Source: CAZKFG01 sp964551985 (GTDB lineage: Bacteria; Bacillota; Negativicutes; Acidaminococcales; JAISLQ01). From it: a DNA stretch of 16,742 nucleotides. Shown here piece by piece: positions 8,703 through 15,357 of this stretch. Made by a program: the position numbers and the translations under genes. The stretch is taken from NCBI GenBank assembly GCA_964551985.1, contig CAZKFG010000053.1, positions 1-16,742 of the forward strand, written 5' to 3'. The stretch's first letter is position 1. Every line of letters starts with the position of its first letter. Below the pieces are notes generated by a model. It did no database searches, was not told the DNA's origin, and saw only the letters and a program-made list of their open reading frames with translations.

Positions 8703-8843
8703 TCATTTACAACTATAAAAAAAACAAGCTGGCATTTTATTTTGCTCTAAATTGCTAGAAATGCAAAGATCACAACCTTCGGCATAATTTGTTGGATGTT
8801 TCGGGCACTTTACCACTGAGCAATTACAAAAGTGTTTATCCAT
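8703..8843 (-). CDS. Small cysteine-rich protein (46 aa), DUF6485-like
   Basis: The 46-residue product starts MDKHFCNC and ends PACFFYSCK. It has seven cysteines, including CNC near the start, CDLC in the middle and MPACFF near the end. The spacing and the PACFF end resemble the short DUF6485 proteins of Clostridia, which may bind metal; function is unknown. The frame is open for 15 more codons upstream, but AAAGGAGGAG ends a few bases before this internal ATG and decides the start. It has its own promoter and lies between the tRNA scar and kdpE. No terminator is seen after it, so it might be co-transcribed with kdpE, 138 bases away. Confidence 0.75.
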   Translation of the reverse strand: MDKHFCNCSVVKCPKHPTNYAEGCDLCISSNLEQNKMPACFFYSCK

Positions 8844-8902
8844 ATTCTCCTCCTTTGACAAAATAACAATCAAGCAACTTGTAATCACTTTCCTCTACTT
8901 AT

Positions 8903-8931
8903 ACTCTAATTTCAAAAATATCATCTGTCAA
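8903..8931 (-). promoter_or_regulatory. Probable sigma-70 promoter of the cysteine-rich gene
   Basis: On the minus strand a perfect -35 TTGACA (8926-8931) is followed after 17 bases by TAGAGT (8903-8908), four of six matches to the -10 consensus. The start codon lies 60 bases downstream of the -10. Confidence 0.5.
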
Positions 8932-8939
8932 GTTACATA

Positions 8940-8974
8940 AACTGTTTATACTATTATTATATCTATCAACAGTT
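8940..8974. repeat. Imperfect inverted repeat
   Basis: The arm AACTGTTTATA (8940-8950) pairs with TATCAACAGTT (8964-8974), 10 of 11 positions, around a 13-base AT-rich spacer. It lies between the tRNA terminator and the -35 of the cysteine-rich gene. There is no T-run on either side, so it is not an obvious terminator; it could be an operator or chance. Confidence 0.35.
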
Positions 8975-8976
8975 CC

Positions 8977-9011
8977 AAACAAAAACGGTCTTGCGAAAAT
9001 CGCAAAACCGT
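8977..9011 (-). terminator. Terminator of the disrupted tRNA-Leu
   Basis: An 11-pair stem (ACGGTTTTGCG at 9011-9001 with CGCAAGACCGT at 8995-8985, one G-T pair) with a five-base loop is followed on the minus strand by TTTTGTTT. It begins 11 bases after the CCA end of the tRNA half and is evidently the original tRNA terminator, retained on the chromosome side of the scar. Confidence 0.85.
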
Positions 9012-9022
9012 CTATTTCAATA

Positions 9023-9077
9023 TGGTGCCGAAGTCCGGACTCGAACCGGCACGTAGGGAACTAAGCTTGATTTTGAG
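9023..9077 (-). tRNA. 3' half of tRNA-Leu(CAA): mobile-element attachment scar
   Basis: Read on the minus strand, the 55 bases begin with the seven-base anticodon loop CTCAAAA (anticodon CAA). They continue with the 3' anticodon strand TCAAG, a 15-base variable arm of the length typical of tRNA-Leu (small stem TAG/CTA), the T arm GCCGG-TTCGAGT-CCGGA, the acceptor strand CTTCGGC, A and an encoded CCA. The matching 5' half (acceptor GCCGAAG, D arm and CTTGA stem) is absent; upstream of the loop the sequence does not pair. This is therefore not a functional tRNA but the 3' repeat left when an element integrates at a tRNA anticodon loop. The outermost T-stem pair is a G-A mismatch, consistent with decay or with sequence brought in by the element. 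Confidence 0.82.
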
Positions 9078-9175
9078 TTTGATTATCAGCATTTTAAATG
9101 CTTTTAGCAGAATCCAACAAATTGCTTAAAGCCTCTTTAAATCTATGCTTTTGTCAATTTGATTGTTAATAGTTT

Positions 9176-9265
9176 TTAAATAAAAATCTCTTTTTTTAAC
9201 TGACTTGTTCCCAAAGTGTTCCCAAAGTCAGTAACCGAAAATATGCACCTTACAAAAAGTCTCCA
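9176..9265 (-). pseudogene. Remnant of a tyrosine integrase C-terminus
   Basis: A 29-codon open stretch contains SVTDFGNTLGT and ends a few codons later at TAA. The FGNTLGT motif near the C-terminal end is familiar from phage and conjugative-element integrases of Firmicutes. The stretch points toward the tRNA scar 98 bases away, the usual place for an integrase gene at the end of an integrated element. Upstream the frame is closed by TGA and no catalytic R-H-R-Y residues are present, so at most the tail of the gene survives. The tandem 11-base repeat at 9207-9228 is simply the DNA encoding this motif. Recognition rests on about ten residues. Confidence 0.42.
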
Positions 9266-9270
9266 TCACT

Positions 9271-9295
9271 AAAAACTTACTAACAGTTTAGCAAG
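9271..9295 (-). terminator. Terminator after the MmgE/PrpD gene
   Basis: On the minus strand CTTGCTAA (9295-9288) pairs with TTAGTAAG (9283-9276), eight pairs including one G-T, with a four-base loop, followed directly by TTTTT. It lies 13 bases past the stop codon and closes the catabolic cluster. Confidence 0.78.
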
Positions 9296-9308
9296 ATGAG
9301 TCGCTACA

Positions 9309-10652
9309 TTATTTATAAGATTTTGCAAGCACAGATACATCTTTTAATTCTGTTAATCGTTCTATGATTTCTTCCAGCTTTTTTGTTGACTCTTTACTTA
9401 TTACCATTTGACAAAGTGATCTGTATTTTTCAATAACTTCTTGCTTTGTGAGCGGAGCCTCGGGATCGCCTTTACGGTAAGGTCTATTTTCGGTAAAAGT
9501 GCCTTTTGTACTTAATACAGTTACTTTACCGCCTTGCATTCCTTTATGAAATGCCGCTTCCAATTCAGAATCTACATCTAGCTGTACTTTTTCCATCATA
9601 TCAAGTATATCTTTGTTAGGTGGCCATAAAGCAAATTCTTGCATTGTCAAACAACGTTTGATAGCTGCCGTAGCTATACAATATTCTATGCTGAATTTCG
9701 CTTTTTGGATATCTGTAGGGTTGGGATTGCCGGAGTTATTTATAGCTGTCTTATAAGTTCCGACAACTATTTTTTCAATTTCTTCTGGTTTTATATCGTG
9801 CTTTTCTACTGCCCCAATAACAGCGTCAATACAAGAATGTATATGAGCACAGCAAGGATAAAATTTAAACATTGTTTCTAAAATTAAATACTTTTTCCCT
9901 AAATCGGCAAACCAAGTCTTGGGATCATCTCTAAAATCTGACATAGCATTTATATAGCCAGCAGGTCCATCTAAAATGTTTGGCGCTGACAAAAATCCAC
10001 TTTTTGCCATTAATCCACCTAAAACGCCATTTCTAGCAGCTGACCCTAAGTGCATACGTTGATTCATATTTCCTGTACATTCTTGTAGTCCTGCGGCTTG
10101 CGTACCAGCTGCGCCAAGAGCAGATATTATTTCGTTTTCATTTAATTTTAAAAGTTTACAAGCAGCAATAACGGCTCCATATGTTCCTGCAGTTGCTGTT
10201 GTATGAAAATATTTGTAGTGACTAGGTTGCATCATATAAGCTAATCTGTTGGAAATTTCATAACCTAAAACAACTGCTGTGATAAATTCTTTTCCTGTAA
10301 TTGGCATTAGTTCAGATATTGCCAAAGCACAACTGATAATAGGAACACCTGGATGATAAATTCCCTCGCGATACATATCATCATAACCTAAAGAATTACC
10401 GGCTGTACCATTTAAAAGTGCAGCAGTTGCGGGGTCGGTTGTCAAATCTGTACCAATAACACTACATTTACCATCAGAAAAAAAACTGCGTCTCATTTGT
10501 TGTAAGGTTATTGCTGGTGCTTCAGCAGAACCGGCATAAGCACAGCCCATGTAGTTGTAAATGCAAGATATAGTTATGTCTACAACTTCTTTCGGCAGGC
10601 TTTCGTATTTTGTTTTGATAACATAATCAGCAAAAATTTTTGACAGTGACAT
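9309..10652 (-). CDS. MmgE/PrpD family protein
   Basis: The 447-residue protein belongs to the MmgE/PrpD family, which includes 2-methylcitrate dehydratase, cis-aconitate decarboxylase and iminodisuccinate epimerase. Seen are the N-terminal helical domain, LLNGTAGNSLGYDD (79-92), the HPGVPII segment (100-106), HTTATAGTYGA (150-160) and MHLGSAARNGVL (200-211), all characteristic family blocks; length is normal. GGGTGG just upstream favours the ATG at 10652 over the GTG three codons earlier. It has its own promoter and structured leader, so it can be expressed apart from the rest. Within the cluster I infer a lyase, dehydratase or epimerase step on a small polycarboxylic or hydroxy acid. The family is too diverse to name the substrate, and no other methylcitrate-cycle gene is present. 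Confidence 0.9.
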   Translation of the reverse strand: MSLSKIFADYVIKTKYESLPKEVVDITISCIYNYMGCAYAGSAEAPAITLQQMRRSFFSDGKCSVIGTDLTTDPATAALLNGTAGNSLGYDDMYREGIYHPGVPIISCALAISELMPITGKEFITAVVLGYEISNRLAYMMQPSHYKYFHTTATAGTYGAVIAACKLLKLNENEIISALGAAGTQAAGLQECTGNMNQRMHLGSAARNGVLGGLMAKSGFLSAPNILDGPAGYINAMSDFRDDPKTWFADLGKKYLILETMFKFYPCCAHIHSCIDAVIGAVEKHDIKPEEIEKIVVGTYKTAINNSGNPNPTDIQKAKFSIEYCIATAAIKRCLTMQEFALWPPNKDILDMMEKVQLDVDSELEAAFHKGMQGGKVTVLSTKGTFTENRPYRKGDPEAPLTKQEVIEKYRSLCQMVISKESTKKLEEIIERLTELKDVSVLAKSYK

Positions 10653-10710
10653 TTGAACCACCCTTTCATAATTTTATTTTTACAATAATAAAAATCCAGC
10701 AAAAAGAACT

Positions 10711-10783
10711 ACACCTAGCCTTCTATCAATACACAAGATATAAATATATTTTATTAAGCTCAACAATTTCTATTGCTAGGTGT
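10711..10783 (-). promoter_or_regulatory. Long-range hairpin in the MmgE/PrpD gene leader
   Basis: ACACCTAGC (10783-10775, minus strand) pairs perfectly with GCTAGGTGT (10719-10711) across 55 AT-rich bases, and the 3' arm is followed by AGTTCTTTTT. It lies inside the predicted 5' untranslated leader, downstream of the promoter at 10856-10884. The layout suits a conditional terminator or another regulatory RNA fold, but it matches no riboswitch class I recognise. A small inserted palindromic element is the alternative. Confidence 0.45.
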
Positions 10784-10855
10784 CTTTATTCAGATAGTTT
10801 AGTGATATTGATTTGCTGTTTAAGTTTATTTTTATTAAATCTCTATGACCTTTTG

Positions 10856-10884
10856 CTTATACTATTTCTTAATAGCTATGTTAA
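10856..10884 (-). promoter_or_regulatory. Probable promoter of the MmgE/PrpD gene
   Basis: On the minus strand TTAACA (10879-10884) and TATAAG (10856-10861) are each one base from consensus and are separated by exactly 17 bases. A start near 10849 gives a leader of roughly 200 bases before the ATG. Confidence 0.6.
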
Positions 10885-10913
10885 TTTATAAAAAATGTTT
10901 ATAATTGATATTT

Positions 10914-11861
10914 TTAAAATTTAAAATTTTTTAAAAACTTCAAGATAGCAATCATTTCTTGATTTTTTTTGTTATACACATCTAAAGGGTTTTTCCCTGT
11001 CCAATCATAAAATCCTTTACCAGTTTTTAAACCAATATTTCCTGTTTGCATTTTTTCTCGCATTATTGTTAGTGGTTCAGTAGTGTTTTCTAAAAAAGCG
11101 TAAACATGTTCACAGGCTGCCATGTGAGTATCAATGCCGTTTAAGTCACGTTGTTCAATAGGACCTGTAAAAACGAGTCTTGGAGCAAAGCTGCTTACTA
11201 CTATTTTATCTAAATCAGCAGCACTTACTATCCCATTTTGAACCATAGACATTGCTTCTCTTGCCAAAGCATATTGCATTCTATTTGCACAGCCACCAGG
11301 AACATCTTTTTTGACGTGTGCAGGTATTTTGCCAATTTTCTCAATAAAACGGATTGTTTTTTCAACTACTTTTATATCTGTTAACTCTTGTTGAATGATT
11401 TCTACCAATGGCAACAAATGCGCCGGTTGAAAAAAGTGTGCGCCAACAACGCGCTCTGGATTTTTTACTAGTTTTGCTAATTTAATAATAGGAATGCTAG
11501 ATGTATTGCTTGTAATTATGCAATCTGCTCTTAATAACAAAGACAGTTCTTTATATAATTTTTCTTTTACCTCAAAACGTTCTGAAGCCGCCTCAAAAGC
11601 GATATCAACATCCTTACAATCTTGTAAATTGCTAGTAAATACAATTCTATTTAGCACGTCATCTGCTTTTATATTCTGCACTAATCCTGTATCAATAACC
11701 AATTTTAAATTTTCTTCAATCTTTTTTTTGGCAGTTTCCAAAACTTGTGCAAAAGGGTCAAAACAAAAGACTTTAACATCATTTGGGTATGCGCACACTT
11801 GCGCAATGCCGTGACCCATAATTCCTGCGCCCAAAACAGCTATTGTTTTTATTTCGCTCAT
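10914..11861 (-). CDS. 3-Hydroxyacyl-CoA dehydrogenase family enzyme (copy 2)
   Basis: This 315-residue NAD-dependent dehydrogenase has a Rossmann fold (GAGIMG, 11-16, with Asp35 at the end of the second strand) and the C-terminal helical domain. The catalytic His142/Glu154 pair lies in AHFFQPAHLLPLVE, with SNTSS at 118-122 and Asn193 in PGGCANR. Classic 3-hydroxybutyryl-CoA dehydrogenases have HFFNPV..MKLVE; the QPAHL variant is shared with copy 1 and is more like the branch that includes carnitine and gulonate dehydrogenases. I therefore call the family but not the substrate: a 3-hydroxy acid or its CoA ester. GGGGG precedes the ATG. It lies 27 bases after the transporter gene, presumably in the same transcript. 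It is roughly half identical to copy 1 by eye, and PGGC in place of the usual PGFV is a local oddity. Confidence 0.88.
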   Translation of the reverse strand: MSEIKTIAVLGAGIMGHGIAQVCAYPNDVKVFCFDPFAQVLETAKKKIEENLKLVIDTGLVQNIKADDVLNRIVFTSNLQDCKDVDIAFEAASERFEVKEKLYKELSLLLRADCIITSNTSSIPIIKLAKLVKNPERVVGAHFFQPAHLLPLVEIIQQELTDIKVVEKTIRFIEKIGKIPAHVKKDVPGGCANRMQYALAREAMSMVQNGIVSAADLDKIVVSSFAPRLVFTGPIEQRDLNGIDTHMAACEHVYAFLENTTEPLTIMREKMQTGNIGLKTGKGFYDWTGKNPLDVYNKKNQEMIAILKFLKNFKF

Positions 11862-11888
11862 ACTAAAATACCCCCTATTAAAAATTTA

Positions 11889-13169
11889 TTACATACCATA
11901 AGCTAATGGCAGTCCGATTATTACACCAATTATAAGAATAATGTTGATCGGCAAGCCTATTTTCACACAATCCATATATCTATATCCGCATACCATCGTT
12001 TGTGTTACAGCAGCCGTACCTATAGGTGTCGATAGAGCGATATTGGCAGCCATTACTACACCCATTGAAAAAGTTTGTGGATTAGCACCAATATCACGAG
12101 CCATCGGTATTATAATTGGCACTAGCATTGCAGCCACTGCGGTATTAGACATAAAATTTGTAAGCACAGAAGCTAATACAACAACTGCCGACAACAATAC
12201 TACAGGCGATGCACTTGCTCCACCACACAGTTGAATTGCCATATCAGATAACACTTTTCCACCTCCGCTTTTAGCAAGCCCTAAAGCAAAGCCCTGTGCA
12301 GCAGCAATTAATATCAACGTATTCCAATCTAAATTACGTAAAGTTTTTTTAAGTTCCATACAACCAGAAGCAATTAAAATACTTGCGCCGATTAAAGCTA
12401 CTATGCCTACATTTAAAAATCCCAACACAAATCCAGCTATACAAAAGATAGTTACACCTATTACAGTATATTGCTTCCATTGCTGGTACACTTTTTCAGA
12501 ATTTTGATCTATTTGTTGAGATGGTGGGATTTCTTCTACCATATCTGCAACAACACGTTTTTGTACATTGTAGCCAATAAAAGCATACCAAGCTAAAAAC
12601 AAGATAACTAGCGGTCCCATGACTTTAGTTAGAGTAAATACTCCCATAGGTTCAACACCCATTTTAATCATAATTCCTTGTCCAACTAATTGTGCTGTAG
12701 AACCAACTAACGTTGCGCCACCGCCAACAGCAGCACCCATACCGGCAGCTAAAGTAATATTTTTAGCTTGTATTTTTCCGCCAGATGTAGCTGCAGCAAC
12801 GGCAACTAACGGAATAAACATAGCAATTGTTGCTGAATTACTAAAAAAGGCTGATAAGAAAGTGGCAGCAGTTACTACAGCAACGGCAAAACTATGTTCT
12901 GTTTTGGCAAAAGAAGAGCGTTGAATCCAGTCTCCAAGCCTACTAGCTAATCCAGTCTCAAATACTGCATCGCCTATAACCATCATCCCTGCAACCATAT
13001 GTACTGTTGAACCACCAAATCCACTAATTACATCATTTAAAGTTATACACCCAGTAACACCCATAGCCAAAGCTGCTATCATAGCAGTTACTGCCAAAGG
13101 AATGAGCTCTGTTATAAACAATATTACAGCTATTGCTGTTATTAAAATGCCTATAGTACTTTGCTCCAT
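11889..13169 (-). CDS. SLC13/DASS-type carboxylate transporter
   Basis: This is a 426-residue, highly hydrophobic membrane protein of the divalent anion:Na+ symporter (SLC13) / ion transporter superfamily. The inverted repeat of that fold is visible as two substrate/sodium clamshell motifs, SNS (110-112, usually SNT) in the first half and SNT (341-343) in the second, plus STPIGTAA (380-387) near the end. Relatives carry succinate, malate, citrate, tartrate or sulfate. AAGGAGG upstream fixes the start. Its place between two dehydrogenases makes it the likely importer of the pathway's starting acid. An ArsB/NhaD-like role cannot be excluded from sequence alone. Confidence 0.88.
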   Translation of the reverse strand: MEQSTIGILITAIAVILFITELIPLAVTAMIAALAMGVTGCITLNDVISGFGGSTVHMVAGMMVIGDAVFETGLASRLGDWIQRSSFAKTEHSFAVAVVTAATFLSAFFSNSATIAMFIPLVAVAAATSGGKIQAKNITLAAGMGAAVGGGATLVGSTAQLVGQGIMIKMGVEPMGVFTLTKVMGPLVILFLAWYAFIGYNVQKRVVADMVEEIPPSQQIDQNSEKVYQQWKQYTVIGVTIFCIAGFVLGFLNVGIVALIGASILIASGCMELKKTLRNLDWNTLILIAAAQGFALGLAKSGGGKVLSDMAIQLCGGASASPVVLLSAVVVLASVLTNFMSNTAVAAMLVPIIIPMARDIGANPQTFSMGVVMAANIALSTPIGTAAVTQTMVCGYRYMDCVKIGLPINIILIIGVIIGLPLAYGM

Positions 13170-13215
13170 GATAGACCCTCCTTTTAATTTTCAAGTGACA
13201 TTAAAAACCTTGTGA

Positions 13216-14253
13216 CTAGTCTAATATAAGCACTGGTTTAAAAACTTTTTTGTCTAAAGCATCTTGAAAAGCTAGGCTATATTCGGTAAAAAAATCATAT
13301 TCTTTTATAAGTGGTTTTAGGACTAACTGCCCTGAAGAAAGAAACTTTAAGCCTTGTTCATAGTTATCATATGTTGAAGTATAGCTGGTGCTTAAAGGTA
13401 TTTCATTACGAAGTAAAGTAGGCATAAAGATTTCTATCGGTTCAGAATACACCCCTAATACAGTTACAAAACCGCCTTTACGGACAACTTCTAAACAAGC
13501 TTTTAATGCTGGCACCGCACCAGAGCATTCTATGGCAACATCGACTTCTGATCTACCAGTTTCTCTTTGTAAAATTTCTTTTACATCTTCTTTTTGACAG
13601 TTTATAGCAATAAAACCTAGTTGAGACGCCAGTGGCAGGCGCCTTTGTGCATCAGCATCTGTTCCGATTACAAAAACCTTGCTAGCACCAATAATTCTTG
13701 CTGCTTGGGCAGCAGATATACCAATAATACCAGGTCCATACACAACCACCGTATCGGCAGGACGAAGATTTGTTTTATCAAACACCCCATGAAAGCTTAC
13801 AGAGCAAGGCTGCGAGGCTGCCGCTTCAGAAAAAGAAACATTTGTTGGCAATTTATGAACAATGCGTTCGGAAACACATATATACTCTGCCATAGCTCCG
13901 TCAATTTTCAAGCCAGTCATACGATTATTTTTGCAAACATTTGTTCTACCTGTAATACAACTTGGGCATTGACCACAGTATTGATTTGATTCACCCATAA
14001 CTCGATCGCCAATTACAAATTGGCTTACACCCTCACCAACAGCTTCAACGATGCCACTATATTCGTGTCCTAAAGTTATTGGTACATCCATAAATTCATA
14101 TCCTGGCATATACTCATAAGCATGCAAGTCACTACCACATATAGCGGTAGCTTTTATTTTTATTAATACATAACCCGGTTTAATTTTGGGTTTTGAAACT
14201 TCTTTTAAAGATATTGAAGCATATTTACGCTCAGTTTTAACTATTGCTTTCAT
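13216..14253 (-). CDS. Zinc-dependent medium-chain alcohol dehydrogenase
   Basis: The 345-residue enzyme is of the sorbitol/threonine/galactitol-1-phosphate dehydrogenase group. Catalytic-zinc residues Cys39 (CGSDLH) and His63-Glu64 (GHE) are present; the structural-zinc cysteines are Cys93, Cys96, Cys99 and Cys107. The nucleotide-binding motif GPGIIG is at 173-178, followed by Asp199 in GTDADA, which suggests NAD use. The position that in relatives carries an acidic residue before proline (the E-P motif) reads Gln148-Pro149 here, with Cys150 after it. GGGAGG lies nine bases before the ATG, and the gene starts 17 bases after the dehydrogenase copy 1 stop. It should oxidise a secondary alcohol or polyol, or reduce the matching ketone; the substrate is unknown. 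Confidence 0.9.
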   Translation of the reverse strand: MKAIVKTERKYASISLKEVSKPKIKPGYVLIKIKATAICGSDLHAYEYMPGYEFMDVPITLGHEYSGIVEAVGEGVSQFVIGDRVMGESNQYCGQCPSCITGRTNVCKNNRMTGLKIDGAMAEYICVSERIVHKLPTNVSFSEAAASQPCSVSFHGVFDKTNLRPADTVVVYGPGIIGISAAQAARIIGASKVFVIGTDADAQRRLPLASQLGFIAINCQKEDVKEILQRETGRSEVDVAIECSGAVPALKACLEVVRKGGFVTVLGVYSEPIEIFMPTLLRNEIPLSTSYTSTYDNYEQGLKFLSSGQLVLKPLIKEYDFFTEYSLAFQDALDKKVFKPVLILD

Positions 14254-14270
14254 AAAAATGAGCCTCCCTC

Positions 14271-15215
14271 TTATTTTGCACCTTGTAAACTTTTTAAAAA
14301 TTTAAATAGTTCAATCAATTCATTATTTTTTTCACTATAAATTTCAACAGCACTTTGTCCGGACCAATCGTAAAAACCCCGTCCGCTTTTTACTCCATAA
14401 TCACCAGATGCGACCTTTTGCTTTATTATTTCTAAAGGTTCAGTGCAATTGTTTAAATCTTTATAAAGATATTCATTAATAGCTAAATGCGTATCCAATC
14501 CATTCATATCTCTTTGTTGCAGTGGACCTGTAAACACAAGTCGTGGTGCTACGCTCCCCAAAAAAATTTTGTCAAGGTCTTCTACACTCACTACTTTTTC
14601 TTGAACTAAATACATGGCTTCACGAGATAAGGCGTGTTGTAATCTATTGGCAACAAAGCCAGGAACATCTTTTTTAATATGTGCAGGTGTTTTGCCTATA
14701 GAACTCAAAAAACTCATAGTTTTTTCAATTGTTTTTATAGCAGTAAATTTAGTTTGAATTACTTCAACTAGCGGAATTAAATGTGCTGGTTGAAAAAAGT
14801 GCGTTCCAACTACTCGTTCTGGATGAGAAGCAGTTTGAGCAAGATTAGTTATAGGTATTCCAGAGGTATTGCTAGCAAAAATACAGTCTGAACGACACAA
14901 CTTAGAAAGTTGTTCAAAAAGCTGTTTTTTCAATTCGAATTTTTCTGGGATAACTTCAAAGACAATATCGGCATCAGATATTTTGGAATAATCAGTAGTT
15001 AGTTCTATACGACTTAATAAAGTAGTTTTGCTTTCTTCGGTAATTAAACCTTTTGCAAGAAATGAATCAATATTTTCGCTTATTTTTTTAGTAAATAGCT
15101 CCAGAGCTGATTCAAATGGATCAATTACCAATATTTTAAGATCTTTATTTTGAGTACAAGATTGTGCTATGCCATTACCCATAATACCTGCACCAATAAT
15201 AGCTACTTTTTTCAT
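14271..15215 (-). CDS. 3-Hydroxyacyl-CoA dehydrogenase family enzyme (copy 1)
   Basis: This is a 314-residue NAD-dependent dehydrogenase with GAGIMG at 8-13 and Asp32 after the second strand. The catalytic His139 and Glu151 lie in THFFQPAHLIPLVE, with SNTSG at 115-119 and Asn190 in PGFVANR. It is a close relative of the copy at 10914-11861, sharing the QPAHL signature and the QRD(M/L)NG(L/I)DTH block (234-243). The frame is open 50 codons further upstream, but AAGGAGG seven bases before this ATG and the family's usual N-terminus decide the start. A 142-base gap separates it from the CoA-transferase; no strong promoter is seen there. The substrate is probably a beta-hydroxy acid or its CoA ester made by the adjacent transferase. 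Confidence 0.9.
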   Translation of the reverse strand: MKKVAIIGAGIMGNGIAQSCTQNKDLKILVIDPFESALELFTKKISENIDSFLAKGLITEESKTTLLSRIELTTDYSKISDADIVFEVIPEKFELKKQLFEQLSKLCRSDCIFASNTSGIPITNLAQTASHPERVVGTHFFQPAHLIPLVEVIQTKFTAIKTIEKTMSFLSSIGKTPAHIKKDVPGFVANRLQHALSREAMYLVQEKVVSVEDLDKIFLGSVAPRLVFTGPLQQRDMNGLDTHLAINEYLYKDLNNCTEPLEIIKQKVASGDYGVKSGRGFYDWSGQSAVEIYSEKNNELIELFKFLKSLQGAK

Positions 15216-15357
15216 AAACTTTTCCTCCTTGCATATTTTGAGATGAAAAGAGCATAATATATAATTTTCTTTTATCAATATGGTTTTAGATAATACTTTG
15301 AACCACATTCTAGCAAGTTTAAAGAGAAGCGGAAAATTTGAACTTACTATTTGTAAT

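Noticed and set aside
7774..8954. The 13-mer CTGTTTATACTAT occurs at 7774-7786 (kdp leader) and 8942-8954 (upstream of the cysteine-rich gene), suggesting a shared operator.
   Set aside because: A few 13-base matches are expected by chance in AT-rich DNA of this length, and the two copies sit at different places relative to their promoters.
9088..9102. A 15-base palindrome (AGCATTTT and its mirror) that mimics an anticodon arm of tRNA-Leu(UAA) just upstream of the tRNA scar.
   Set aside because: The distance to the T arm would need a variable arm far too long, whereas the CAA loop at 9071-9077 gives the exact length; no 5' acceptor strand exists for either.
9207..9228. Tandem copies of GTTCCCAAAGT, at first sight an integrase arm-site or operator repeat.
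   Set aside because: Fully explained as the codons of the FGNTLGT motif in the integrase remnant; only two copies occur.
11941..12924. Plus-strand open frames opposite the transporter gene; similar ones lie opposite kdpB, kdpD, the MmgE/PrpD gene and the alcohol dehydrogenase gene.
   Set aside because: They mirror the codon pattern of the minus-strand genes, lack good ribosome sites and show no known motif.
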